From assembly GCF_000376565.1 (NCBI RefSeq), contig NZ_BARG01000103.1, positions 1 through 58,085 of the forward strand: a stretch of 58,085 nucleotides of DNA. The letters run 5' to 3'. The position numbers were made by a program, and so were the translations under genes. The notes beneath the pieces were generated by a model. It worked only from the letters and a program-made list of their open reading frames with translations, ran no database searches and was not told where the DNA came from. Shown here one piece after another: positions 47,483-56,191 of this stretch. Position 1 is the stretch's first letter. Every line of letters starts with the position of its first letter. The stretch comes from Streptomyces hokutonensis (GTDB lineage Bacteria; Actinomycetota; Actinomycetes; Streptomycetales; Streptomycetaceae).

Positions 47483-49054
47483 GTGAAGCGCCGAATATTC
47501 CTTTCCGGCATGGCAGCCACCGCAGCGGGAGCGACCGCCGTCCTGAACTACGGCGGAGCACAGAGCGCGGCGGCCACGACCACAGGCACCCTGACCTTCC
47601 CCAAGGACTCCTTCACCACCCGGACCAAGACGATCACGACGGCCGACGGTGCCGAGAAGAACGTCACGTACCGGTTCTGGGAGAACATCGTCTACGTCGC
47701 CGATCCCGTGGACCCGACCTACCAGTGCCTCGACGTCCAGCAGCCGGTCGAGATCGACGGGCGGGCCGTCGACGCCTCCCACGCGCCGATCTTCTTCTCC
47801 ATCCCGCTCGGCGGCTTCCTCTCCGGCACACCCGGCGGCACCAACCCCGGCGGCGGCTTCCCGGGTTCGAGCCCGTCCCCGAGCGACAGTTCCTCGGCCG
47901 ACCCCAGCGCCACCCCGACCGCGTCGCCCACGACCAGGCCGCCGCTGCCGCCCGGGGCCGGCGACCAGGGCGACAACTCGGCGCTGGCCCTCGCGGCCGG
48001 CTATGTCGTGGTCACCTCGGGCGCGCGCGGACGGGAGAACGTCAAGGACGGCAAGTACTACGGCAAGGCTCCCGCCGCCCTCGTCGACCTGAAGGCGGCC
48101 CTGCGGTACGTCCACAAGAACAAGGGGCTGCTGCCCGGCGACCCGAACAAGATCATCACCAACGGCGGCAGCGCGGGCGGCAACTTCTCCTCGATGATGG
48201 GCGTCTCGGCGGGCAGCCCGGTGTTCGACTCCTACCTCCGGGAACTCGGCGCGGCCGAGGCGAGCGACGCGGTGTTCGCCTCCGCCGTCTTCTGCCCGAT
48301 CATCGACCTCGGCAACGCCGACAAGGCCTACGAGTGGATGTACGGCTCGGCCGAGCTGAACGGCGAGCTGGTCGACCAGACGGCCTCGAAGCAACTGACC
48401 GCGCAGTTCGCGGAGTACCAGGCCTCGCTCGGCCTCCACGGCGTGGGCCGGTTCGGCCGGGTGACGGCCGCCAACTACGACCGGTACCTCCTGGAGAACT
48501 ACGTACAGCCGGCCGCGACCAGCCACCTGCGGGCCCTCTCCGAGGCCGACCGGACGGCCTACCTGACCGCCAACCCCTTCATCGACTGGTCCGGCGACAG
48601 GGCGACCTTCTCCTGGGACGGCTACATCGCGCACATCGCCCGGTCCCGTCCCGTGCCCGCCTTCGACGACAAGGCCCTGTCGGAGCCGGAGCCGGGCTAC
48701 TTCGGCGACGAGACCCATGTCGCCCGGCACTTCACCGACTTCGGCCTGCGGTACGCGACCGGGGACAAGACCGCCACGGTCGACCGCGACATCCCGCACA
48801 AGGTCAGGCTGACCAACCCGATGACCTACCTGGAGGAGCGCAACCCGCGCCGGGCGAGGCACTGGTGGCTGCGGATCGGCACCAGCGACACGACGCACTC
48901 CCTGACCGCGATCACCAACCTCGCCCTCAAGACACAGAACCTCGGCGACGACGTCAACCTGAAGATGTACTGGGACGGCGGCCACGGCGCCAACGAGGAC
49001 CCGGGCGACCTGATCAAGTGGATGGGCGAGATCACCGGCTACAGCATCGGATAG
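47483..49054 (+). CDS. Secreted alpha/beta hydrolase (tannase/feruloyl-esterase or BD-FAE-like), 523 aa
   Basis: GTG at 47483 with AAGGA upstream. The N-terminus is a signal peptide with a twin-arginine-like start (VKRRIFLSGMAATAAGATAV). A Ser/Pro/Thr-rich insert (~125-160) interrupts the hydrolase. Catalytic features: oxyanion-type region, nucleophile elbow ITNGGSAGGNFSSMMG (~235), late Asp and His in the segments WLRIGTSDTTHSLTAI and YWDGGHGANEDPGDLIKW. Subtype-B tannase-like lipoprotein enzymes of lactobacilli have this arrangement (subtype tannase/esterase with 'xGGxSAGG'). Substrate unknown, probably an ester of a plant or lignin-derived acid. A strong terminator follows. Confidence 0.82.
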   Translation: MKRRIFLSGMAATAAGATAVLNYGGAQSAAATTTGTLTFPKDSFTTRTKTITTADGAEKNVTYRFWENIVYVADPVDPTYQCLDVQQPVEIDGRAVDASHAPIFFSIPLGGFLSGTPGGTNPGGGFPGSSPSPSDSSSADPSATPTASPTTRPPLPPGAGDQGDNSALALAAGYVVVTSGARGRENVKDGKYYGKAPAALVDLKAALRYVHKNKGLLPGDPNKIITNGGSAGGNFSSMMGVSAGSPVFDSYLRELGAAEASDAVFASAVFCPIIDLGNADKAYEWMYGSAELNGELVDQTASKQLTAQFAEYQASLGLHGVGRFGRVTAANYDRYLLENYVQPAATSHLRALSEADRTAYLTANPFIDWSGDRATFSWDGYIAHIARSRPVPAFDDKALSEPEPGYFGDETHVARHFTDFGLRYATGDKTATVDRDIPHKVRLTNPMTYLEERNPRRARHWWLRIGTSDTTHSLTAITNLALKTQNLGDDVNLKMYWDGGHGANEDPGDLIKWMGEITGYSIG

Positions 49055-49069
49055 TCCGGCGGTGAAACC

Positions 49070-49100
49070 GGGGCGGGGCACCGGAACGGTGCCCCGCCCC
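49070..49100. terminator. Terminator hairpin, 14-bp perfect stem
   Basis: GGGGCGGGGCACCG (49070-49083), loop GAA, CGGTGCCCCGCCCC (49087-49100). It lies 15 nt after the hydrolase stop and 15 nt after the end of the convergent membrane protein gene, so serves both. Confidence 0.9.
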
Positions 49101-49115
49101 CATTGAGCAGTGGCG

Positions 49116-49751
49116 CTACTTTCCGAATGCGTCGCTGAACTGCCTCCATTCCTTGTCCGAGACCCAGTTCGCACCGCACGAGGGAATGGACCCGTCCCTT
49201 TCGGCCGCCACGATGTAATGCTGGCCGACCGTGAAGGTCAGATTCTCCGGGAAGTCCGGGTCATTGCTCACCAGGATGGTGCGGGTGCCACCACCGCGCA
49301 GCCAATGGTCGACGTGGAAGGTGATCAGCGGCCCCTTCACGGAAGTGACCGTCCCGTAGAAAAGCGTCGGGTAACCCGCCAGCTGGTCGGGAACGGGCGC
49401 CTGGCACTTTCCGTTGCCCTTGTCGTTCCCGGTGTGGGCGGCGCTGAGACTCAGCCGCTTGACGGCTTCGGTCGTGTGGCCGCTGCCGGAGTTCGCCGTG
49501 ATCCCCGCGGTGACACCGCCGCCGAGGAGCAGCGCGGCAGCCGCCGCGAGCCCGAGGAGACGTCGGCGGCCCTTTCCTGCGGTGACCTTCGCGGTGGGAG
49601 TCGTGGTGTCGATGTCGGTGTTCTCCGGCGTTGCCACAGAGTCGGTTTTCATTGCAGCCTCCACAAGACGATTGATGTCCGGCAGCGGAGCTCGTGAGGT
49701 CGATGCGGGGTCCGCTTCCCTCAGTAGGGTCAGCAACTCGTTGTCATTCAC
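49116..49751 (-). CDS. Single-pass membrane protein, likely partner of the upstream ECF factor, 211 aa
   Basis: GTG at 49751 overlaps the stop of the ECF gene by 4 nt (GTGA), a strong sign of a sigma/anti-sigma-type pair. The cytoplasmic N-terminus (~1-65; NDNELLTLLREADPASTSRA) lacks the H-x3-C-x2-C zinc motif. One membrane helix follows (RLLGLAAAAALLLGGGVTAG, ~63-84). The outside part (~85-211) has GKCQAPVPDQLAGYPTLFYG, TVTSVKGPLITFHVDHWLRG, FTVGQHYIVAAERDGSIPSC, with two cysteines that could bond. No hydrolase motif. Confidence 0.8.
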   Translation of the reverse strand: MNDNELLTLLREADPASTSRAPLPDINRLVEAAMKTDSVATPENTDIDTTTPTAKVTAGKGRRRLLGLAAAAALLLGGGVTAGITANSGSGHTTEAVKRLSLSAAHTGNDKGNGKCQAPVPDQLAGYPTLFYGTVTSVKGPLITFHVDHWLRGGGTRTILVSNDPDFPENLTFTVGQHYIVAAERDGSIPSCGANWVSDKEWRQFSDAFGK

Positions 49752-50332
49752 TGACCGCTCCTTCCTTCACTCATCTTGTGTCCGGCGAGTTCGGCGTTCT
49801 TTCGCCCCGACTGGAGTTGTTCGGCGATTTTCTTTTTCGCCCGGTGCAACCGCACGCTCACCGCGTTGGACGTCATTCCGGTCGCCTCGGCGATCTGCCG
49901 TGGGGCCAGTTCCTCCCACGCCCACAGCCGAATCACCTCGCGGTCCAATTCCCCGAGTGCGGCCAGTGCGGCATGCAGGTCGCCGTGATCGGCGTCGACG
50001 GTCACGGGTGCCTGCTGAACACTCATCAGCCGCTCCACCAGACGGAGCCTGCGTCCGTCGGCCCGGCGGGCGTTGGCCAGGCAGCCGCGCGCCACCCCGT
50101 AACACCAGGGGAGCACCTCGTCGCGATCGGGCAGGGACCCGTTTCTGAGCCCGGGTACATGGTCGACGCGACGCCACAGCACCAGCATCGTCTCGGACAG
50201 GACGTCCTCGACCATGTCAGGGGCCGTTCGTCGCACCAGATACCGGTGCAGGGGTTCCGTCACCACCTGCGCCAGCCCTTCGAAGCGTGCCCGCCGCAGC
50301 CGACGGGTCTCCTGTTCCGTGATGGATTCCAC
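49748..50332 (-). CDS. ECF/SigE-type RNA polymerase sigma factor, 194 aa
   Basis: GTG at 50332 gives MESITEQETRRLRRARFEGL. Region 2: PLHRYLVRRTAPDMVEDVLS, ETMLVLWRRVDHVPG, VLPWCYGVARGCLANARRA. Region 4: ALGELDREVIRLWAWEELAP, RQIAEATGMTSNAVSVRLHR. Length normal. It is co-transcribed with the membrane protein gene that overlaps its stop. Sigma factors with this type of region 4 (AWEELAPRQIA) are common in Streptomyces SigE-like groups. Confidence 0.92.
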   Translation of the reverse strand: MESITEQETRRLRRARFEGLAQVVTEPLHRYLVRRTAPDMVEDVLSETMLVLWRRVDHVPGLRNGSLPDRDEVLPWCYGVARGCLANARRADGRRLRLVERLMSVQQAPVTVDADHGDLHAALAALGELDREVIRLWAWEELAPRQIAEATGMTSNAVSVRLHRAKKKIAEQLQSGRKNAELAGHKMSEGRSGQ

Positions 50333-50402
50333 GCCCCGTCCGTGTCCGACAGCGGCCGGGTTCTTTCAGCGAGGAGGTATTCAGCCGGTGACACACATGC
50401 CG

Positions 50403-50437
50403 GTGCCCGTCCACCGTCATCCACGGTGGACGGGCAC
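50403..50437. terminator. Terminator hairpin, 15-bp perfect stem
   Basis: GTGCCCGTCCACCGT (50403-50417), loop CATCC, ACGGTGGACGGGCAC (50423-50437). It lies 45 nt downstream of the msrB stop on the minus strand and upstream of the ECF gene start, closing the murC-msrB transcript. Confidence 0.88.
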
Positions 50438-50481
50438 TGACCTACTCACTCGTGCTCACGGCACAGTCGTGTCCGGAGCGC

Positions 50482-50889
50482 TCAGCCTTCCTCGGGCGTC
50501 AGCCGCAGCGAGATGCTGTTGATGCAGTACCGCTGGTCCGTCGGCGTCGCATACCCCTCGCCCTCGAACACATGCCCAAGATGCGACCCGCACCGGGCGC
50601 ACCGCACCTCCGTGCGCACCATCCCGTGCGAGCGGTCCGCGATCAGTTCGACCGCGTCGGTGTCCTTCGGGTCGTAGAAGGACGGCCAGCCGCAGTGGGA
50701 CTCGAACTTCTCGTTCGAGGTGAAGAGTTCGGCGCCGCAGGCGCGACAGGAGTAGACGCCCTTCGTCTTGGTGTCGGTGTACTCACCGACGAAGGCCGGC
50801 TCCGTGCCCGCCTGCCGCAGCACCGCGTACTCGGCCGGGTTCAGCTCCGCGCGCCATTCCTCGTCCGGCTTTTCGACGTCGTACGACAT
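50482..50889 (-). CDS. msrB: Peptide-methionine (R)-S-oxide reductase MsrB, 135 aa
   Basis: It reduces methionine-R-sulfoxide in proteins. ATG at 50889 gives MSYDVEKPDEEWRAELNPAE. Zinc site CxxC pairs are in YSCRACGAELF and VRCARCGSHLGHVF; the catalytic cysteine is in RYCINSISLRL. GWPSF (substrate pocket) is present. Full length, cytoplasmic. Located 13 nt after murC on the same strand, so translationally linked to cell-wall synthesis. Confidence 0.96.
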   Translation of the reverse strand: MSYDVEKPDEEWRAELNPAEYAVLRQAGTEPAFVGEYTDTKTKGVYSCRACGAELFTSNEKFESHCGWPSFYDPKDTDAVELIADRSHGMVRTEVRCARCGSHLGHVFEGEGYATPTDQRYCINSISLRLTPEEG

Positions 50890-50902
50890 GAAGCTCAGCC
50901 CC

Positions 50903-52297
50903 TTACTTCGCGAGACGGTCCAGGATCCGCGGGCCGAGGTCGGTGACATCGCCCGCTCCCATGGTGAGAACCAGATCACCGGGCTTCGCCATTCCCGCGA
51001 CGGCCTCGGGGACGTCCGCCTTGTCGTGGACCGGGGTCACGTCGGCGCCCGCCACGCGCGCGGCCTCGATGATCAGCTCACTGGTGACGCCGGGGATCGG
51101 GTCCTCGCGGGCCGGGTAGATGTCCAGGACCAGCGAGGCGTCCGCGAGGGCCAGGGACTGGCCCATCTCCTTGCCGAGTTCCTGGGTGCGGGAGAACAGG
51201 TGGGGCTGGAAGACCACCAGCAGCCGCGAGGTGGAGGCCGCCGCGCGCATCGCCTCCAGGTCGGCGGTCATCTCCGTGGGGTGGTGGGCGTAGGAGTCGA
51301 TCACCTGCACGCCGGCCGCCTCGCCCTTGAGCTGGAGGCGCCGCTTCACGCCGGTGTACGCGGCCAGCGCGGGCGCCAGTTCCGCCGCCGGGATGCCGAG
51401 CGCGGCGCCCGCAGCGAGGGCGGCTACCGCGTTGCTCGCGTAGTGGCGGCCGGGGACCGAGACGGTGAAGGTGAGTTCCTCGCCGCCCAGGACCACCGTC
51501 ACCTCGCTCTTCAGGCCCTGCGCGACCACGGAGAGGATGCGTACGTCGGCGTCCTCCGCCTCGCCGTACGTCACCGTCTTCACGGAAACGGAGTCGGCCA
51601 CCCGGCGCGTCAGCTCGCGGGCGCCCTCATGGTCCGCCGAGATCACCAGGGTGCCGCCGGGCACGATCCGGTCGGCGAAGGTCTGGAAGGAGTCGTAGAT
51701 CTCTTCCATGGACGCGTAGTTGGCGTGGTGGTCGAGTTCCACGTTGAGGACGATCGCGACCTCGGGGGCGTACTTGTGGAAGCTGCGGTCGGATTCGTCG
51801 GCCTCGGCGACGAAGATCTCGCCGTCGCCGTGCAGCGCGTTCGAACCCGGGGCGTCCAGGTCGCCGCCGATCGCGTACGAGGGCTTCAGGCCCAGCTCGG
51901 TCAGGGAGACCGCGAGCATCGACGTCGTGGTCGTCTTGCCGTGCGTGCCGGCCACGGCGATCGGGCGCAGACCGTCCATCAGGCGGGCGAGGGCGTCCGA
52001 GCGGTGGACGACCGGGATGCCCAGCTCGGCCGCGCGGGCCAGCTCGGGGTTGTCCTCGCGGATCGCCGACGACACGACCACGCAGGTGGCGTCGTCGGCC
52101 AGGTGCTCCGCCGCGTGCCCGATGTGCACGGTGGCGCCCAGGGCGCGGAGCGCGTCGGCGGTCGCGGAGTCCTTGGCGTCGCTGCCCGCGACCTTCGCGC
52201 CGCGCTGCGCGAGGATCTTGGCGATCCCCGACATTCCGGCCCCGCCGATGCCGATGAAGTGCGGTCGGTCCATGGCGGTGGGAAGGCCGGGTGCCAT
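50903..52297 (-). CDS. murC: UDP-N-acetylmuramate--L-alanine ligase MurC, 464 aa
   Basis: It catalyses the first amino acid addition in peptidoglycan precursor synthesis. ATG at 52297 with AGGGAGA upstream. Motifs: N-terminal IGIGGAGMSGIAKIL, ATP loop IAVAGTHGKTTTTSMLAV, NVELDHHANYAS, and the substrate-binding DSYAHHPTEMTADLEAM. Full length. It is unlinked to the division (dcw) cluster, as is usual for Streptomyces murC. Confidence 0.97.
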   Translation of the reverse strand: MAPGLPTAMDRPHFIGIGGAGMSGIAKILAQRGAKVAGSDAKDSATADALRALGATVHIGHAAEHLADDATCVVVSSAIREDNPELARAAELGIPVVHRSDALARLMDGLRPIAVAGTHGKTTTTSMLAVSLTELGLKPSYAIGGDLDAPGSNALHGDGEIFVAEADESDRSFHKYAPEVAIVLNVELDHHANYASMEEIYDSFQTFADRIVPGGTLVISADHEGARELTRRVADSVSVKTVTYGEAEDADVRILSVVAQGLKSEVTVVLGGEELTFTVSVPGRHYASNAVAALAAGAALGIPAAELAPALAAYTGVKRRLQLKGEAAGVQVIDSYAHHPTEMTADLEAMRAAASTSRLLVVFQPHLFSRTQELGKEMGQSLALADASLVLDIYPAREDPIPGVTSELIIEAARVAGADVTPVHDKADVPEAVAGMAKPGDLVLTMGAGDVTDLGPRILDRLAK

Positions 52298-52405
52298 GTG
52301 TGTCTCCCTGTGCGTGCTGGTTCGTACGGATACGGCGGACGTTCGGCGGCCAGCCTATTCGGTGCCACCGACAATCACGGACACCCGCCCGCCGCTCCCC
52401 GCCCG

Positions 52406-52879
52406 CTACTCCTTGCTGTGCGAGAACAGCTTCAGCACGGGTACGCCGACCTTGTGACGGGCCCGCGAGGCCCAGTCGCGGTGGAAGAACTCCTCCACGT
52501 AGTGGGGGTCGGTCAGCACGATGACCTCGTCGGCGCCGATCTCGTCCACCAGGGTCTTGAGGGCGTCCAGCGGGTGGTCCTCGATGAGGCGCCCCTCCGC
52601 CGCGCTGCCGGCCGCGCGCAGGGCCTCCAGGGACACCGACAGGGCCTGTGCGCCGAGTTCCGCCGCGTCCTTGCCCTCGGGGGTCTCCCGCTCGTGCGCC
52701 GCCTCGTCGAGTTCGCCGAGGGCGACGTCGTCGATGGCCCGCAGCAGGCGGTCCGCCTGGTCGCCGCGGGGCTGAAGCAATACGTGGAAGGAGACGGTCT
52801 CGTCACCGTGCAAGGTGGTGACGAACTCCACGTCGGCGGACGTAAGGGCCTTCTCGATCATCAGTACGCTTGTGAACAC
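52406..52879 (-). CDS. Conserved hypothetical protein, 157 aa
   Basis: GTG at 52879 with GAAGGAG/AAGGGG upstream gives MFTSVLMIEKALTSADVEFV. The protein alternates strands and helices (HGDETVSFHVLLQPRGDQAD; RLLRAIDDVALGELDEAAHE; DALKTLVDEIGADEVIVLTD; FFHRDWASRARHKVGVPVLK), suggesting a small Rossmann-like, possibly universal-stress-type, fold, but no ATP motif is convincing. It sits 109 nt upstream of murC on the same strand. I know it only as a conserved neighbour of murC in Streptomyces. Confidence 0.8.
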   Translation of the reverse strand: MFTSVLMIEKALTSADVEFVTTLHGDETVSFHVLLQPRGDQADRLLRAIDDVALGELDEAAHERETPEGKDAAELGAQALSVSLEALRAAGSAAEGRLIEDHPLDALKTLVDEIGADEVIVLTDPHYVEEFFHRDWASRARHKVGVPVLKLFSHSKE

Positions 52880-53033
52880 CAGGCGCCCCTTCTCCTTCGA
52901 GGACCCTCGGGCCCTCTCTCCTCCGTGGGCCTGCCAGGCCCTGCGGAAACCATCCTGCCCCGTGATCGCACGGGTACTGCCGGATTTAGTGTGCCCGCCG
53001 AAAGACAAACGGAACGGATCATTCCGCCCGTTT

Positions 53034-53828
53034 TCAGGTCCGACGGTAGCGACCGAACAGGAACCCGGCCTCTTCCAGCAGGGACACCAGTTCGAAGCGC
53101 TGAGGAACCTTAACCGACGGCCCCCCGGCGATCCGTTGCGCCTCCCCCGCCACGAGCATCGGCGAGAGGGCCAGACACAGTTCGTCGAGCACCCCGGCGG
53201 CCACGAACTGCCCGAGCAGCCGCGGCCCGCCCTCGGTCAGCAGCCGGGTGTGCCCCAGGTCTGCGAGCGCCTGTACGGCCCGTGCGGGGCCCACGCCGGC
53301 GCCGTCACCGGCGACCACCACCCGGGCGCCCGCCTTCTCGGCCGCCGCGACCCGTTCCGGCGCCGCGAGAGCGCCCGTCAGGATCAGCGTCGGCACCAGG
53401 GGCGAGACGAAAAGCGGAAGCGAGAAGTCCAGGTCGAGGCTCGCGGTGACGACCGCGATCACGGGGGCGGGCCCTTGTCCGGCCGCCGCCCGCGCCGCCG
53501 CGAACTCTTCACGCGCGCGTGCGGGCCGATAACCCTCCTGGCGTACCGTTTCCGCACCGACGACCACGACATCCGCCAGCGCCCGCAGGGTGCCGAAGAT
53601 CCGCATGTCGGCGGGCCCGGAGATGGGCTGCGAGCGGCCCTCGTGCTGACCGGCCCCGTCGAGCGTGGACACCATGTTGGCGCGCAGCCAGGGGCCCTCC
53701 CCCACGGGGTAGGCGTACGCCTCCGCGAGTTCCGGAAGCCCCCACTCCTGGTCCGTCCCACGCGCATCAGGGGCCCCGTTCGAGGCCTGGGCTGCTGTTT
53801 CGTCGGTCACAGGGAACAGGCGTCGCAT
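53034..53828 (-). CDS. RibD C-terminal-domain (pyrimidine reductase-like) protein, 264 aa
   Basis: ATG at 53828 gives MRRLFPVTDETAAQASNGAP. Dihydrofolate-reductase-like RibD-C fold: WLRANMVSTLDGAGQHEGRS, MRIFGTLRALADVVVVGAET, VIAVVTASLDLDFSLPLF and the end LLTEGGPRLLGQFVAAGVLD, ELCLALSPMLVAGEAQRIAG. Such stand-alone proteins may be reductases of the riboflavin pathway or of unknown pyrimidine or pterin substrates. The first ~30 residues are an extra acidic lead. It is divergent from zapE with 37 nt between starts. Confidence 0.9.
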   Translation of the reverse strand: MRRLFPVTDETAAQASNGAPDARGTDQEWGLPELAEAYAYPVGEGPWLRANMVSTLDGAGQHEGRSQPISGPADMRIFGTLRALADVVVVGAETVRQEGYRPARAREEFAAARAAAGQGPAPVIAVVTASLDLDFSLPLFVSPLVPTLILTGALAAPERVAAAEKAGARVVVAGDGAGVGPARAVQALADLGHTRLLTEGGPRLLGQFVAAGVLDELCLALSPMLVAGEAQRIAGGPSVKVPQRFELVSLLEEAGFLFGRYRRT

Positions 53829-53865
53829 GTCGTGCAGTGTGGCACGGCCTTTAGAGTGGTGAACC

Positions 53866-54972
53866 GTGTCGTCCTCCTCCGCCGCCTCCGGGATCAGCCC
53901 GATAGCAGACGCGGCCCCGCTGTCCCTGTGCGCCCGTGAGCCGTTCGTCCCCGCGGACCGGCTGGTCGCCGAGATGGTGCCGCCGCCGCGCTTCGACTCG
54001 GTGCGCTTCGCCACGTACATCCCGGACCCGAACCAGCCGAGCCAGACCGCGGCGGTCGGCGTCCTGGAGACCTTCGCCACCGGACTCGGCGGGGCACACG
54101 CCGCCGGCACCGGCAAGCGCGGCTTCCTCGGCTTCGGCAGGGGCAGGGCGCCCAAGACCCCGGCGGGCCCCCGCGGCGTCTACCTGGACGGCGGCTACGG
54201 CGTCGGCAAGACCCACCTGCTGGCCTCCCTGTGGCACGCGACCCCGGCCGAGCCCGCGCTCAAGGCCTTCGGCACCTTCGTGGAGCTGACGAACCTGGTG
54301 GGCGCGCTCGGCTTCCAGAAGACGGTCCAGACGCTGTCGGGCCACCGCCTGCTGTGCATAGACGAGTTCGAGCTGGACGACCCGGGCGACACCGTCCTGG
54401 TGTCGACCCTGCTCGGCAGGCTGGTCGACGCGGGCGTCGCGCTCGCCGCCACCTCCAACACACTGCCGGGCAAGCTCGGCGAGGGCCGGTTCGCGTCCGT
54501 CGACTTCCTGCGCGAGATCCAGGGCCTGTCCGCGCACTTCCGCTCGCTGCGCATCGACGGCGACGACTACCGCCACCGCGGCCTGCCACAAGCCCCGAAG
54601 CCGTTCTCCGACGAGCAGGTCACGAAGGCGGCGTACGCGACCGCCGACGCCTCCCTCGACGACTTCCCGCACCTGCTCGCCCACCTCGCCAAGGTCCACC
54701 CCAGCCGCTACGGCGCCCTGACCGACGGCCTCAAGGCGGTCTGCCTCACCGACGTCCAGCCGATACCCGACCAGTCGACCGCGCTACGGCTCGTCGTCCT
54801 CGCGGACCGGCTCTACGACCGTGAAGTACCCGTCCTGGCCTCGGGGTTGCCCTTCGACAAGCTGTTCAGCGAGGAGATGCTGAACGGCGGCTACCGCAAG
54901 AAGTACTTCCGCGCGATCTCCCGCCTCACCGCGCTGGCCCGGGACGCCAAGAGCCTCGTCGAAACCGCCTAG
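53866..54972 (+). CDS. zapE: ZapE/AFG1-like ATPase, 368 aa
   Basis: GTG at 53866. Walker A is YLDGGYGVGKTHLLASLW (~108-125), Walker B RLLCIDEFELDDPGD, sensor AATSNTLPGKLGEGRFASVD. The N-terminal VPADRLVAEMVPPPRFDSVR and C-terminal LFSEEMLNGGYRKKYFRAIS match full-length ZapE/AFG1 proteins. In Gram-negatives ZapE acts at the division ring and AFG1 in respiratory complex quality control; its actinobacterial role is not established. Full length. Confidence 0.94.
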   Translation: MSSSSAASGISPIADAAPLSLCAREPFVPADRLVAEMVPPPRFDSVRFATYIPDPNQPSQTAAVGVLETFATGLGGAHAAGTGKRGFLGFGRGRAPKTPAGPRGVYLDGGYGVGKTHLLASLWHATPAEPALKAFGTFVELTNLVGALGFQKTVQTLSGHRLLCIDEFELDDPGDTVLVSTLLGRLVDAGVALAATSNTLPGKLGEGRFASVDFLREIQGLSAHFRSLRIDGDDYRHRGLPQAPKPFSDEQVTKAAYATADASLDDFPHLLAHLAKVHPSRYGALTDGLKAVCLTDVQPIPDQSTALRLVVLADRLYDREVPVLASGLPFDKLFSEEMLNGGYRKKYFRAISRLTALARDAKSLVETA

Positions 54973-55126
54973 TTCACGCCAGGCCAGGCACGCTTTTCAC
55001 GCTCTCTTTCATCGGAAACGCTCCGTTAACCCTGCAAACAACTTCACTGGGCTACCGTTCTTCTTGACCAGCCGTTGACCTGGCCTTGGTCTGCACGAGA
55101 CGCACGGACCAGCTGGAGGGGGGCGT

Positions 55127-55525
55127 ATGTTCCGAGGTAAGACGGCTCGGACCGTCGTGACGCTCCTCACTGCCGTCCTGCTCGCCCTGCCGTTCTTCGC
55201 ACCCATGGAATCCTTCGCACCCGCGCACACAGCGCGTCATGCGGAGGCCAAGGCCCAGCCCGGGCTCAAGCTCAGCGGCAAGGCCCTGCGCTCCGAGACC
55301 ATCACGTTCCGCGACTGCGGCGCCTCCGGGACCCCCACCGTCCCGCTGCGGCTGCGCGACCGCTTCCGCACCGTCGACTGCGGGCCCGAGACACCCGAAC
55401 GCCCCCTGCTGACGCAGGACCCGGCGGGTACGGACACACACGTGGCGCCCGGCGCGGCGCACCATCGCACAGCGAGATCCTCGACAGCGCACTCTCCGGC
55501 GGCACTTCAGGTCTTCCGCTGCTGA
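55127..55525 (+). CDS. Small secreted protein of unknown function, 132 aa
   Basis: ATG at 55127 has GGAGGGGGGCGT upstream. A Sec-type signal (MFRGKTARTVVTLLTAVLLA, LPFFAPMESFAPAHT) opens it. The mature part has three cysteines (FRDCGASGTPTV, FRTVDCGPETPE, terminal VFRC) and His/Ala-rich stretch near the end (VAPGAAHHRTARSSTAH). No known domain. It stands between zapE and the carbonic anhydrase gene with 87 nt to the latter. Confidence 0.75.
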   Translation: MFRGKTARTVVTLLTAVLLALPFFAPMESFAPAHTARHAEAKAQPGLKLSGKALRSETITFRDCGASGTPTVPLRLRDRFRTVDCGPETPERPLLTQDPAGTDTHVAPGAAHHRTARSSTAHSPAALQVFRC

Positions 55526-55612
55526 GAGCCGAGCAGGCAGTCAGTTCCCCCACGCACACTGTCATGCAAGCCCGACGCGCCCAGAGGGCGCGCCAGGAGG
55601 AGTACTCACGCC

Positions 55613-56191
55613 ATGCAGCCCCTCATCGACAACGCCCGTACGTTCGGACAACGCCCTGAGGAGTTCGCCAAACTCGCCGAAGGCCAGTCCCCGCAGGTGC
55701 TGTTCATCACCTGCTCCGACTCCAGGGTCGTACCGGCCCTGATCACGGGCGCCCGCCCCGGCCAGCTCTTCGAGCTGCGCACCGCCGGCAACATCGTTCC
55801 GCCGTACGCCTCCCAGCACCCCACGAGCGAGGCGTGCACCATCGAGTACGCCGTCGAAGTCCTCGGCGTCTCCGACATCGTGGTCTGCGGCCACTCGCAC
55901 TGCGGCGCGGTCGGCGCCCTGGTGCGCGGCGACGACCTGACCGCCGTACCGGCCGTGCGCGACTGGCTCACGCACGCGACCCCGAAGCCGGAGGGGACGG
56001 TCGACGATCCGGCCGTTTCCGAAGGAGTGCAGAGTCATGTCCTGACGCAGCTGCTGCGGCTGCGCTCGTACCCGTACATCGAGAAGAAACTGAAGGACCG
56101 TCAACTCACCCTGCACGCCTGGTTCTACGAGGTCCACACAGGTGCGGTCCTGGTGCACGACCCGGCCTCCGACGCCTTCAAGTCCCTGTGA
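55613..56191 (+). CDS. Beta-carbonic anhydrase, 192 aa
   Basis: It interconverts CO2 and bicarbonate. Zinc ligands are in VLFITCSDSRVVP (Cys, Asp-Arg dyad) and VVCGHSHCGAVGAL (His, Cys). GQLFELRTAGNIVPPY and EYAVEVLGVSDIVV are family signatures. Full length for the short bacterial clade. ATG at 55613. It overlaps the SulP gene by 4 nt if the latter starts at GTG 56188, so the pair is an operon. Confidence 0.96.
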   Translation: MQPLIDNARTFGQRPEEFAKLAEGQSPQVLFITCSDSRVVPALITGARPGQLFELRTAGNIVPPYASQHPTSEACTIEYAVEVLGVSDIVVCGHSHCGAVGALVRGDDLTAVPAVRDWLTHATPKPEGTVDDPAVSEGVQSHVLTQLLRLRSYPYIEKKLKDRQLTLHAWFYEVHTGAVLVHDPASDAFKSL

